Below, piece after piece: positions 16,590 to 26,086 of a stretch of 64,000 nt of DNA. The notes below the pieces were generated by a model. The model searched no databases, was not told the DNA's origin, and saw only the letters and a program-made list of their open reading frames with translations. The stretch's first letter is position 1; each line of letters starts with the position of its first letter. The DNA comes from an uncultured Aquimarina sp. Its GTDB lineage: Bacteria > Bacteroidota > Bacteroidia > Flavobacteriales > Flavobacteriaceae. The translations under genes were made by a program, and so were the position numbers. The stretch lies in NCBI GenBank assembly GCA_947498705.1, contig CANMLW010000012.1:62001-126000 (forward strand), written 5' to 3'.

Positions 16590-17909
16590 TTAGTTAGTAA
16601 ACATTAAATCTTTTCTACCAATAGAGAAATAAGATATTTCTTCTTTTTGTATGTCAGCTATATCATACAAATTACGTCCATCAAAAATAACATGCTGCTT
16701 GAGCAAGTCTTTAATTTTTGTGAAATTGGGAGTTCTAAAGATACTCCACTCGGTACAGATAATAAGGGCATCTGCTTCATTTAGAGTGTCGTACATTCCT
16801 TTAGAAAACTCTATTTTATCGCCATACTTTCTTGCAACATTGTTCATTGCCTCTGGGTCAAAAGCTTTTATCTTTGCTCCTGCGTTCAAAAGTTCATCGA
16901 TTAAATATAGTGAAGGAGCTTCTCTTATATCATCTGTCTCTGGCTTAAATGCCAAGCCCCAAATGGCAAAAGTCTTATCTTTTATATCTCTTTTAAAATA
17001 GTTTTCAATTTTTGGCAATAGGGCAATTTTCTGTTTTCTATTGACCTCTATTACTGCATCTAGAATTTTAAAATCATAGGCAACTTCTTTTCCTGATTTA
17101 TGAAGTGCTTTTACATCTTTTGGAAAACATGAACCACCATATCCTATGCCAGGAAATAAAAATCGTTTTCCTATTCTAGAGTCTGTACCCATTCCTCTTC
17201 TTACCTGATCTACATCTGCTCCCACTTTTTCACAATAGTTAGCAATCTCGTTCATAAACGTGATTTTGGCTGCCAAAAAAGAATTTGCGGCATATTTTGT
17301 GAGTTCTGCAGATTTTTCATCCATCACAATAATTGGATTACCAGATCGTACAAAAGGCTTATATAAAGATTGCATCATTGCTGTTGCTCTTTCTGAACTA
17401 GATCCTACAACTATTCGTTCTGGCTTTAAAAAATCATCGACTGCAAAACCTTCTCTAAGAAACTCTGGATTCGAGACTACATCAAACTCGCACTTTGCAT
17501 TTTTTGCAATAGCATCATACACCTTTTTTGCAGTGCCTACAGGTACCGTACTTTTATCTACTATGACTTTATAATCGGTGATTAGGTGTCCTATTTGTTC
17601 TGCCACTCCTAATACATAAGAAAGGTCTGCAGAACCATCTTCATCTTCTGGTGTTGGTAATGCCAAAAACACAATATCACCATGTGTTAACCCTTCTTGC
17701 AAGGAAGTAGAAAATGATAATCTCCCTGCTTTGATATTTCTGTCAAAAAGTACGTCTAAGTGTGGCTCATATATAGGAACTTCTCCATTACGCATTTTCT
17801 GAACTTTGTCCTCATTGATATCTACACATACCACTTCATTACCGGTTTCTGCCAGGCAGGTTCCTGTAACCAAACCTACATAACCCGTTCCAATTACTGA
17901 TATTTTCAT
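16590..17909 (-). CDS. ugd: UDP-glucose 6-dehydrogenase
   Basis: This 439-residue enzyme oxidises UDP-glucose to UDP-glucuronate with NAD. It has the Rossmann motif GTGYVGLVTG (7-16), the three-domain layout of the UDP-glucose/GDP-mannose dehydrogenase family and the catalytic Cys261 in GYGGSCFPKD. The substrate choice follows from overall similarity and from the adjacent UDP-glucuronate decarboxylase. Its start overlaps the WecA/MraY-like gene by 4 bp (17906-17909), showing tight translational coupling. Confidence 0.94.
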   Translation of the reverse strand: MKISVIGTGYVGLVTGTCLAETGNEVVCVDINEDKVQKMRNGEVPIYEPHLDVLFDRNIKAGRLSFSTSLQEGLTHGDIVFLALPTPEDEDGSADLSYVLGVAEQIGHLITDYKVIVDKSTVPVGTAKKVYDAIAKNAKCEFDVVSNPEFLREGFAVDDFLKPERIVVGSSSERATAMMQSLYKPFVRSGNPIIVMDEKSAELTKYAANSFLAAKITFMNEIANYCEKVGADVDQVRRGMGTDSRIGKRFLFPGIGYGGSCFPKDVKALHKSGKEVAYDFKILDAVIEVNRKQKIALLPKIENYFKRDIKDKTFAIWGLAFKPETDDIREAPSLYLIDELLNAGAKIKAFDPEAMNNVARKYGDKIEFSKGMYDTLNEADALIICTEWSIFRTPNFTKIKDLLKQHVIFDGRNLYDIADIQKEEISYFSIGRKDLMFTN

Positions 17910-19060
17910 GTATCCTTTGCTTTATTCTTTTTTGATTTTGGTTTCAAGTTATCTTTGATATTCTTAACCTTTCTTTTAAACAGTATCTTTTGTTTTAATG
18001 TTGTAAAATTATAGTTAAACCTGAAAAAAATAAAACTTAAAACTATAACACTGACTAATAAGACAACAAATAACAACAAATTTTTTGTAGTACTTCCCAA
18101 AACGATAAACAATACCACAAAAATCAAATTGAATCCACCAATTAAATAACTAGCTTGTTTATGAGATAAGCCCCAATAATCTATTAATACATGATGTGTA
18201 TGATTTCTGTCTGGCGAAAAAGGGCTTTTTTTATTGGCTATTCTAATCGTAAAAACTCTCGCTGTATCAAATAAGGGAACAATTAAAATACTAATTGCGA
18301 TTAACGGAATGTTTTCAAGAAAAAAGGGTAATTCATTTGATGAAGAAGGCTTTAAAGCCAGAAATTTTAACGTCATTACACTAATAATGAATCCAACAAT
18401 TAAAGAACCTGTATCACCCATAAAAATTTTCTTATTCGAGGATACGTTATATCCAAAAAAAGCTAATAAACATGCATTTAAACTTATCGTTATAAGCGCA
18501 TAAAAATATTCTTTGGTTAGATAAAAAATCGTTGTATATATAATCAGGATAACAATTCCAACAATCGAAGCTAATCCATCAATACCATCAATAAGATTAT
18601 ACGAATTTATGATGGTAACCATTATAAATACGGCGATAATGAAGTAAATATAGTAAGGTATTTCTTGTATATTAAAAAATCCATTTAAAGAATGTATTGT
18701 AAAACCACTATTAGCCACTACAAAAGCTACCGCTGCAAATTGGGCTATTAGTTTAGATCCAGGTGATAAAACCACCAAATCATCTTTAAGACCAATAATA
18801 AATAAGATCGTCAACCCAGGGATGATGTGAATTATTTCTCCATTGGTGTCCCAACTATTAATAAAAAACAAGCCTATGATTAAGGTATAATAAAAAGCTA
18901 CACCTCCTAAGCTTGGGGTCTGTATTTTATGAGAGCTTCTCTCGTTGGGTGCATCCATCAATCTTTTATACGAAACAACACCTATAATTTTAGGTATCGT
19001 TAGGTATGTCAATAAAAATGACCCTATAAAGATTAATACTGCTGTTTCTAAAAAATTCAA
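17906..19060 (-). CDS. WecA/MraY-like polyprenyl-phosphate sugar-1-phosphate transferase
   Basis: This 384-residue inner-membrane protein has about ten spans with the family motifs DAPNERSSHKIQTPSLGG (first cytoplasmic loop), GDTGSLIVGF and the late SPDRNHTHHVL histidine cluster. It should transfer a HexNAc-1-phosphate from a UDP-sugar to undecaprenyl phosphate, the first committed step of polysaccharide repeat-unit assembly. It is the only initiating transferase seen in the locus. The C-terminal tail is Lys-rich and cytoplasmic. Confidence 0.92.
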   Translation of the reverse strand: MNFLETAVLIFIGSFLLTYLTIPKIIGVVSYKRLMDAPNERSSHKIQTPSLGGVAFYYTLIIGLFFINSWDTNGEIIHIIPGLTILFIIGLKDDLVVLSPGSKLIAQFAAVAFVVANSGFTIHSLNGFFNIQEIPYYIYFIIAVFIMVTIINSYNLIDGIDGLASIVGIVILIIYTTIFYLTKEYFYALITISLNACLLAFFGYNVSSNKKIFMGDTGSLIVGFIISVMTLKFLALKPSSSNELPFFLENIPLIAISILIVPLFDTARVFTIRIANKKSPFSPDRNHTHHVLIDYWGLSHKQASYLIGGFNLIFVVLFIVLGSTTKNLLLFVVLLVSVIVLSFIFFRFNYNFTTLKQKILFKRKVKNIKDNLKPKSKKNKAKDT

Positions 19061-19114
19061 TTGAATATAATTTTTGAAATATCGTAAAAGTAGAGAAAGT
19101 TTTTAGATTAAAAT

Positions 19115-20308
19115 TTAATCTTTAACAAACATCATCATTTTTTTAGCTAAATTCTTTCTATCAAAATCATGAACCAATCGATCATAATTATATTTGTTCA
19201 TGTCTTGTTGCACCATAATGTCCACTTTTTCAAGAAAATCTTTTTCATTTTCGGGCTCAAAGGCTTCTCCTATACCATACTCTTCGATTAATTTTTTACT
19301 CTCTCCTTCTACCCCTAGTAAAATAGGTTTATGCATTGCGCATAATTCAAAAATCTTCGAAGGAATCACATGTTTAAACGTATCAGACTTTTTTAGGTTC
19401 ACCAGCGCGATATCAAGAATTGAAATATACTTTACCACTTCTTGTTTGTTTACCGAAGGTAGCATACTAACATTATCCAAGTTTAATGAATCCTTGAGTT
19501 GCAACAATTCTTCTTTTTTTGCACCATCTCCTAAAAAAAGAAAATGTACTTGCTTATTCTGTATTTTTTTTGCTGATTTTATAACAAAATCCAGAGCATG
19601 AGCCATACCATGTGTACCGATATAGCCAATTACTATTTTATTCTCCAAATTTAATTTCTTTAATAAATCAGCATTCTTATCTATGGGTGAAAACAACGCT
19701 GTATTTGCACCGTTTTTAATCACTTCTATTTTATTTCTCGAAATCGAATGGTTTTTTACAAGAATTTCTTTAAAAGAATCGGTTACAACTACTATTTTTG
19801 AGGCACTTTTGTACATTTTTTTTTCTAAAAACTCAAAAAAACGTATTGCTGGATTTGTATCCATAGCTCCTACTGCTTTTATAGATTCTGGCCATAAATC
19901 TCTTACTTCCATAATCCATTTTTTTCGTTTCCAAAAAGATAGCCATCTACCCGAGATTGCAGTAAAAAACTGTGGTGATGTAGCAATGATACTATCTGTT
20001 TTTATAAAAAGTCCAATAATAAAGGAACTCATCATAAAACTCATATAATCCAAAATCCTTTTTGCAAACCCTTTATTTGCCGAAATATAAGTCCAAACAC
20101 GTATTACTTTAATACCATCAACATCTTCTGTCTGATACAATTTATTTTTATACCCTTCAAAAACTTTTCCTTTAGGAAAATTTGGAGCACAGGTGATCAC
20201 AGTAACCTCTATACCGTCCTTTACCCATTCTTTACAATGTTCATAGGTTCTAGTTGCTGGAGCATTTACCTCTGGCGGAAAGTTATCTGTTAGAAATAGT
20301 ACCTTCAT
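19115..20308 (-). CDS. Glycosyltransferase family 4, WbuB-like
   Basis: This 397-residue GT-B enzyme opens MKVLFLTDNFPPEVNAPATR and continues with the acceptor-domain pattern of WbuB-type transferases (GIEVTVITCAPNFPKGKV). The donor half has IGYIGTHGMAHALDFV and KIFELCAMHKPILLGVEG. WbuB adds FucNAc in Escherichia coli O26; the sugar here is unknown. It lies 3 bp after the heparinase-like gene and just before the initiating transferase, so it may add the second sugar of the repeat. Confidence 0.88.
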   Translation of the reverse strand: MKVLFLTDNFPPEVNAPATRTYEHCKEWVKDGIEVTVITCAPNFPKGKVFEGYKNKLYQTEDVDGIKVIRVWTYISANKGFAKRILDYMSFMMSSFIIGLFIKTDSIIATSPQFFTAISGRWLSFWKRKKWIMEVRDLWPESIKAVGAMDTNPAIRFFEFLEKKMYKSASKIVVVTDSFKEILVKNHSISRNKIEVIKNGANTALFSPIDKNADLLKKLNLENKIVIGYIGTHGMAHALDFVIKSAKKIQNKQVHFLFLGDGAKKEELLQLKDSLNLDNVSMLPSVNKQEVVKYISILDIALVNLKKSDTFKHVIPSKIFELCAMHKPILLGVEGESKKLIEEYGIGEAFEPENEKDFLEKVDIMVQQDMNKYNYDRLVHDFDRKNLAKKMMMFVKD

Positions 20309-20311
20309 TTT

Positions 20312-21895
20312 TTACACATTTATTGTAGTAATTAAAGCTTTCTTAAAGTAAACCGCAAGCTTTTTTGCACTTTCTCTTTTATTAAATCCAATGGCGTAAT
20401 TGTAATTTTCCTCCTCAATTTTAAGAATTCCTTTCTCAAAATTTATATCAACATTTTGGTTAGGCAAATATACTGATGTGTTCGAAATTTGAATATCTTT
20501 TACATCGGGATGAAAGTGAAAAAAAGCTACTTGTTCTTTTTCTATTACTTTAGAGATTATATCATGAATTGTGATCCTTGCATCCTCAACAGAGAAGCTT
20601 CTGGTATGCAGTACTCCTTGTGTTTTATATCCATTATGAGTTGCTTCCAGATGGTTATCACTTTCTTCAAGAGAAATAACTTTAGCCCTTCTTGCCACTC
20701 TAAAACCATCCCAAACCTCTGTTTGTTCGATATTACCAATTTTTACTGTATTATGACTTGCCGTTTGTCTTTCTTGCAAGCGAAGTTCATTTTTTTCGTA
20801 GGTTGATGTACCTACATCTACAATAATTGGTTGTTGTTTTACATACAACTCAAAGTTAAATGTATCAGAATGTGCATGCCCTGGTTGATAACTAGGTCCT
20901 ACTTGCCCCACATCTGTAAAAAGTTCGAATGCTTTATTGCTAAACATTCTGTAACCAGAATCGGATAGGATGCTCTTTGGATACTCAATTTTCAAAAAAC
21001 TTGCATATTCGAATAGTTCCTGAGATGAAAGTGCAATATTATACGCACTATCATTCACCATAGGGATATTACCATTTTGATAGGTTATCTGCTGAAGCCA
21101 TGATAGCATTTTTTTGGCTTTCTCTTTCATAAAAAGATGCAAATCATCATTTTTCCAACTGTTTGATTCTACCAAATTAATGCAATCTAACAATCGATGT
21201 AACAAGATCTGATGATACATAGGAGAAAGCTCAAAATGACCTCCGTCATATACTATTTGTTCTTTTAGCTCTCGTTGCAAAATATGCTTTGCCCTTTTAT
21301 AAATCCGATCATCTTTAAAATAGTAGGCCCCAAATAATAGTGAATACCCATTTTCTAACAAGTGATTGCCCAACAAATGATACTCTAAGTTATGAAGTAA
21401 TGTTTCGTAATGATTATAGAGCGCTTGATTAATATTACTATCTGTAATAGTGTTTCGTGATAAAAACTTAATCCAATTGATTCCTCTTAATGAAATTGGG
21501 TAGGGCTCTTTACCATCTCTTAATACTGCATCATTTAACACATAATTTTCTATTAGTGCCAAACCTTCATCAACACTAATATGCTCTTGATGTAAAAAAT
21601 CAAAATAATTTAGATTATACGTCCACAGCTTACCATACTTTGGATAGTTCCAATCTATTTTATCCTCAAATTGATGAGTAATATTTAGAAAAGAGAATCT
21701 GTGTGTTTTAGAATAGCTATTTTGATACGAAATAGTATCCTCCCATTGCAAAGGACTTATGTCTTTTGATAAAAGTTTATGATATTCTTTCTTAAAAAAT
21801 TTATTTCTTATCAAATAGTATACCTGATAATATAACTGTTTAATTTTAAGATGCTTTACTGTTCGTAAAACAAGTGTTAATTTACCACTATCCAT
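20312..21895 (-). CDS. Heparinase II/III family protein
   Basis: This 527-residue protein has an alpha/alpha toroid N-terminal half and a C-terminal beta-sandwich of the heparinase II/III type; the region around residues 335-395 includes HAHSDTFNFELYVKQQP and a DVGTSTYE segment. No signal peptide is present, unlike secreted lyases, so it probably acts in the cytoplasm or on lipid-linked glycan. Such proteins recur in biosynthetic clusters beside a bi-domain dehydrogenase and a WbuB-like transferase. A true lyase activity is uncertain; uronate modification is an alternative. Its start overlaps the dehydrogenase gene by 19 bp. Confidence 0.85.
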   Translation of the reverse strand: MDSGKLTLVLRTVKHLKIKQLYYQVYYLIRNKFFKKEYHKLLSKDISPLQWEDTISYQNSYSKTHRFSFLNITHQFEDKIDWNYPKYGKLWTYNLNYFDFLHQEHISVDEGLALIENYVLNDAVLRDGKEPYPISLRGINWIKFLSRNTITDSNINQALYNHYETLLHNLEYHLLGNHLLENGYSLLFGAYYFKDDRIYKRAKHILQRELKEQIVYDGGHFELSPMYHQILLHRLLDCINLVESNSWKNDDLHLFMKEKAKKMLSWLQQITYQNGNIPMVNDSAYNIALSSQELFEYASFLKIEYPKSILSDSGYRMFSNKAFELFTDVGQVGPSYQPGHAHSDTFNFELYVKQQPIIVDVGTSTYEKNELRLQERQTASHNTVKIGNIEQTEVWDGFRVARRAKVISLEESDNHLEATHNGYKTQGVLHTRSFSVEDARITIHDIISKVIEKEQVAFFHFHPDVKDIQISNTSVYLPNQNVDINFEKGILKIEEENYNYAIGFNKRESAKKLAVYFKKALITTINV

Positions 21896-23994
21896 TTTCC
21901 TTGTTTAAGAGATTCGATTGCTGCAAAAGATGCTTGTGTAGTATTTACAATCTCATCAAAAGGAATAATAGGCTCTCCTCCTTTTTGCTGTTGTTCTATC
22001 AACTCTTTAAATTGATTATAATGGCCTTTATCTTGTTTTGAAGAGGTATTTCCTCCTTTAAAACCAAACGTTTTTAATTTTCTCCAGTTATCCATAATCA
22101 AAGTACGCTCCTGCGAATATACCTCAACTCTCTCTTTTGAATATGCTTTACTACCGTTTGCAAAGTAATTGATAACAGCATTGGTGCCATTCTCATATTT
22201 TAATAGAATACTTGCATTGTCTGTATTTTCTTCTGGATTTGTTCCCATAGCATTCATACATACAGCTTTGACTCTACTTCCTGCAAAATAGGTACATAAA
22301 TCTATATAATGGCAAGCCTCACCTATAATTCTTCCTCCTCCAACTTCCATATCATGTACCCAAACATCTGCTGGAATAAACCCTGCATTCATAGTAGCAA
22401 CAATATTCATAGGAGTATTATCATTACCTAAAAGTTTCTTCATTTTTTTTGCCAAAGGAGCAAAACGTCTATTAAACCCAACAGATACGTTTACGTTTTG
22501 AACATTGTATTCTGAAACAATAGCTTCTAGTTCTTCACTTGTTAATGCTAAAGGTTTCTCTACAAAAACACTTTTCTCTGCCTTAATGCATTCTAGTACC
22601 ATCGCAGCATGCATATTATGCTGTGTGGTGATAAAAACCAGATCTACGTTGTTATCATTTAGTATTTCTTTGTAATCAGAAGTCGAATTAGCAATCCCAT
22701 GACGTTTGGCCATAATGGTAGATGACAATCCACCAGAGCTTGCAATATACTTTACATCAGCATTTAGTTTTTTAAGTTTTGGCAGTATAGTAGAACTTGT
22801 AAAGTTTCCTGCTCCTACCACTCCTATAACTCCTTTTTTACCTTCAAAAGATTTTTGGGAAATAGCAACGGTTGATGTTATTTCTTGGGTATTATTATAT
22901 TCAAGGATCGAGGCTATCGATCTCGAATTTTTCATATCTCCATAAATATTTTGGTAATCTTCTAAGGGTATTCTTTCTGTAATCAAAGGTTTTACATCCA
23001 GTGTTCCTTTCGAAATCGCATTTAATATCGCCTCAAAATTTCTTTTCTCTGTCCAACGAACATATCCAATCGGGTAATCATTCCCTTTTTGTTCATATTC
23101 TTCATCATATCTTCCAGGGCCATAAGAACAAGATACTTGAAAAGAAATCTCTTTTTCATAAAAATCGGCTCTACTAATATCTAAACCGATCACTCCTACC
23201 AATACCACTCTACCTCTTTTTCTGCACATATTGGCAGACTGCGATATAATCTCATTACTCTTATTAGATGCGGTAATAATTACTCCATCTGCACCCACAC
23301 CATTGGTATAGGATTCTACAAATTTTACCTGATCTGTACCCTCTGCAGGATTAATTGCTATAATCCCTTTTTCTTTTGCTATTCTAACTTTTTCTGGATC
23401 AAAATCAAAGCCTATTACATTACATCCATTCGCTAACAACAGCTCTGCAGTAACTAAGCCTATTAGTCCCAATCCCACAACTACAATAGTTTCTCCAAAA
23501 GTTGGGTTTAACAGTCTTATTCCTTGTAAACCTATTGAACCAATTACAGTAAAAGCTGCCTCTTGATCTGTTACATTATCAGGAATTTTTGCAACCAAGT
23601 TTTTTGGGATATTTACATATTCTGCATGGTTACCATTTGATGCAACTCTATCACCAACCTTAAACTCTATCACTCCTCTACCCACTGCTACTACTTCTCC
23701 TACATTACAATATCCTAAAGGAAGTGGTTGATTCAACTTATTAAAAACAGCATCCATTGTTGGTTTTAAACCGTCTGTTTTTACTTTATCCAAAACCATC
23801 TTTACTTTATCTGGTTGCTGACGTGCTTTTTGAATAAAATTTGCTTTACCAAATTCTACCAACATTCGTTCTGTCCCTAACGAAACCAATGTCTTGGTGG
23901 TTTTGATAAGTACATGTCCCGATTTTACTCTAGGTACTGGTACTTCTTCTAATATGGTTTCTCCGTTTTTAAGGTCTTGTATGATTTGTTTCAT
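21877..23994 (-). CDS. Bi-domain oxidoreductase: MDR alcohol dehydrogenase plus Gfo/Idh/MocA
   Basis: This 705-residue protein is a natural fusion. Residues about 1-360 form a medium-chain dehydrogenase with the nucleotide motif VVGLGLIGLVTAELL; residues about 390-705 form a Gfo/Idh/MocA dehydrogenase with GVVGAGNF and the conserved EKPLALT. Both halves bind NAD(P), so it may oxidise and reduce one sugar nucleotide in sequence, for example during keto-sugar or epimer formation. The substrate is unknown. It opens the distal part of the locus and overlaps the heparinase-like gene. Confidence 0.9.
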   Translation of the reverse strand: MKQIIQDLKNGETILEEVPVPRVKSGHVLIKTTKTLVSLGTERMLVEFGKANFIQKARQQPDKVKMVLDKVKTDGLKPTMDAVFNKLNQPLPLGYCNVGEVVAVGRGVIEFKVGDRVASNGNHAEYVNIPKNLVAKIPDNVTDQEAAFTVIGSIGLQGIRLLNPTFGETIVVVGLGLIGLVTAELLLANGCNVIGFDFDPEKVRIAKEKGIIAINPAEGTDQVKFVESYTNGVGADGVIITASNKSNEIISQSANMCRKRGRVVLVGVIGLDISRADFYEKEISFQVSCSYGPGRYDEEYEQKGNDYPIGYVRWTEKRNFEAILNAISKGTLDVKPLITERIPLEDYQNIYGDMKNSRSIASILEYNNTQEITSTVAISQKSFEGKKGVIGVVGAGNFTSSTILPKLKKLNADVKYIASSGGLSSTIMAKRHGIANSTSDYKEILNDNNVDLVFITTQHNMHAAMVLECIKAEKSVFVEKPLALTSEELEAIVSEYNVQNVNVSVGFNRRFAPLAKKMKKLLGNDNTPMNIVATMNAGFIPADVWVHDMEVGGGRIIGEACHYIDLCTYFAGSRVKAVCMNAMGTNPEENTDNASILLKYENGTNAVINYFANGSKAYSKERVEVYSQERTLIMDNWRKLKTFGFKGGNTSSKQDKGHYNQFKELIEQQQKGGEPIIPFDEIVNTTQASFAAIESLKQGKWIVVN

Positions 23995-24302
23995 TTATTA
24001 TTTAATTTCTCTTTTTAGAACTCAGATATAATTTTGAGGAGTTTTATTAGAGTGTATATTTTAAAACTGGTAAAAAACTTTTCTAAGTAGTACAAATTTG
24101 CAAAATTATAGTTCTAATTGCACCTAACTTCTACATATCAATGAATATTTATGAGATCCTGAATAAATAATATATTCGCTGATTATATCTTTTTATATTT
24201 AATACATTTTTTTAATCCGATTCGAAAATTTTGACGGCTAAGAACTTCTTCGTTATAGGTATATCCTATTAAAAAACAAGTAATTATTACCTAAACTGAT
24301 CT
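23995..24302. other. 308-bp intergenic region inside the polysaccharide locus
   Basis: No coding frame is supported. The stretch is very AT-rich and contains a promoter candidate for the bi-domain oxidoreductase at 24101-24108. It separates two blocks of the locus, and no hairpin with a T-run was found. Confidence 0.55.
24101..24108 (-). promoter_or_regulatory. Internal promoter -7 element before the bi-domain oxidoreductase
   Basis: The minus strand reads TAATTTTG, fitting TAnnTTTG, about 107 bp upstream of the start at 23994. It could drive the seven-gene distal block down to 14145. Confidence 0.4.
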
Positions 24303-24824
24303 CTATCTCTTTTTAATAATTTTAGAAGGCACACCTCCAACCACTGTAAACGGGGGTACATCCTTGGTTACGACGCTTCCTGCAGCCACAACTGCTCCCT
24401 CGCCTATAGTAACGCCAGCTACAATAATACAATTTGCTCCAATCCAAACATCATTTTTGATAGTTATCTTTTTTACAGTATGACCTGATTCAAAAATTTT
24501 TCCTTTATTCGGCGGTATTACGTGATTAGCAGACAAAATTTGAGTTCTATATCCAATTAAGGTTCTTTCTCCTATTTCAACTCCTCCTTTTGTTGTTATA
24601 ATAACACCCCATGCTAAATCAACGTGATCAGCAATTTTAATATTCATTGAAGGGTTAATTCTAATACCTGGGTAAAATGTTACTTGTTTTCCTACCTGAG
24701 CTCCCTGAAGTCTTAAATAATTACTTTTTATAAAATTAAATATTTTATGTCTTGGCAAACTAAAAACAAGAAACATTAAAGTCTCGTAACTGCAAACTGC
24801 AAAATTTTTGAGTGTTTTACGCAT
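24303..24824 (-). CDS. Left-handed beta-helix acyltransferase
   Basis: This 173-residue protein consists mainly of hexapeptide repeats ([LIV]-G-x4 turns), for example [20 protein letters not shown], ending in the typical [13 protein letters not shown]. The likely catalytic His lies in SANHVIPP. Members of the LbH family acetylate sugars such as WcaF- or CapG-like O-acetyltransferases. The first residues contain a short hydrophobic helix. The start overlaps the preceding glycosyltransferase gene by 8 bp. O-acetylation of the polysaccharide is the likely role. Confidence 0.88.
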   Translation of the reverse strand: MRKTLKNFAVCSYETLMFLVFSLPRHKIFNFIKSNYLRLQGAQVGKQVTFYPGIRINPSMNIKIADHVDLAWGVIITTKGGVEIGERTLIGYRTQILSANHVIPPNKGKIFESGHTVKKITIKNDVWIGANCIIVAGVTIGEGAVVAAGSVVTKDVPPFTVVGGVPSKIIKKR

Positions 24825-25956
24825 CTAAAACTTCTTTTAAATAATTAACTTGAGACTCTACCTTTCCAAATGGAGTAGGATATTTTTTAATAATCTTTGA
24901 TGCATTTGACATAATCGTTTCTTGAAATCTTACATCTTTTCTATAGTCCATTATTTTACCAGCGATATCCATACTTTCTAAGCGATTTACATAGATTGCG
25001 GCATCTTTGCAAATTGCTCTTGACCATAATTCATCAGATATAAATAAGGGTTTATCAAAATACCAGGCTTCAATAATATTGTTACTAAAACTTTCTAATT
25101 TACTAAATAAAGAAACTGCATTTATTTGTTCAAAAAGAATCCTTACCTCATTAGGTTCTACAGAATCAAAACATACAATATTATTTTGCACCCCAAGTTT
25201 AGTAGCTTTTTCTATAAGTTTTATTGTATCTGGATGACTTGCTGCCACAGTTATAACAAAACTCACATCCTCAATTCCTTTTTTCTTTAAGTTATATAAT
25301 ATGTCAGGAACTATTTCTATATTTTTATTCTTATGCCAACCGGTAAGCATTAGAAGATTAAAATTAGTATTATTTATTTTTTCTAATCTTAGCTTAAATT
25401 CGAGACTTGTTTCTTGTAAAGAATATTCTGTAATTGAAGGTAGTATTAATTTGGTCTGTTCTAATGGATAATTAAACAAAGAGTTAACTTTTTGCTGCAT
25501 GGCTTCATTTTCAAAAATAATTGCATCAGACTTTAAAGTTGAACTTAATCTATAGTTATCAATAAGTTTTAATATTCCTTTTTTTATTGGGGCATGGCCT
25601 TCCCAAAAATCAATTTCAGGAAAAAACAAATTTGAATAAGCGCACCCTGTTACACTTTTTATTCCTTTACAATGTAGCCCGGGTCCAAACATTGTATATA
25701 CAATATCAATCGAATTCTTTTTTACAATTCCATTCAATCTAAAGCTCTGGAAAAAAAAACGAGAAATAAGTTTATTTTCAACTACAAAAACCGATTTGGC
25801 TTCTAACTCTAGTAATTTTTTATGTATATACGTGTTTTTTGTAACCAAAAAAAATGGTGTGATCTCTTTAAATTTTAATAACTGTACTACAAAATTTGAC
25901 GCTACCTGCTGACCTCCTCCCTTTTTAATGGGAATTAGGTTAATTAATACTTTCAT
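24817..25956 (-). CDS. Glycosyltransferase (GT-B fold)
   Basis: This 379-residue protein begins [20 protein letters not shown], the glycine-rich start of GT4-like enzymes, and has a donor-domain segment with [20 protein letters not shown] and a late [19 protein letters not shown] in place of the classic E-x7-E region. It should add one sugar of the repeat unit in the cytoplasm; the sugar cannot be predicted. It overlaps the acyltransferase gene and lies 130 bp downstream of an O-antigen-ligase-like gene. Confidence 0.8.
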   Translation of the reverse strand: MKVLINLIPIKKGGGQQVASNFVVQLLKFKEITPFFLVTKNTYIHKKLLELEAKSVFVVENKLISRFFFQSFRLNGIVKKNSIDIVYTMFGPGLHCKGIKSVTGCAYSNLFFPEIDFWEGHAPIKKGILKLIDNYRLSSTLKSDAIIFENEAMQQKVNSLFNYPLEQTKLILPSITEYSLQETSLEFKLRLEKINNTNFNLLMLTGWHKNKNIEIVPDILYNLKKKGIEDVSFVITVAASHPDTIKLIEKATKLGVQNNIVCFDSVEPNEVRILFEQINAVSLFSKLESFSNNIIEAWYFDKPLFISDELWSRAICKDAAIYVNRLESMDIAGKIMDYRKDVRFQETIMSNASKIIKKYPTPFGKVESQVNYLKEVLDA

Positions 25957-26086
25957 TGTTTTTAAATAATAATTTTTACTCTACACCTATTCCATACAAC
26001 ATTCTTAAAACAAATTCTATACACCTAGTTTTTAAAACTTTATTAAGATTTTCGTAAAAAAAATTGTGAATTCTTAATATTAAATA

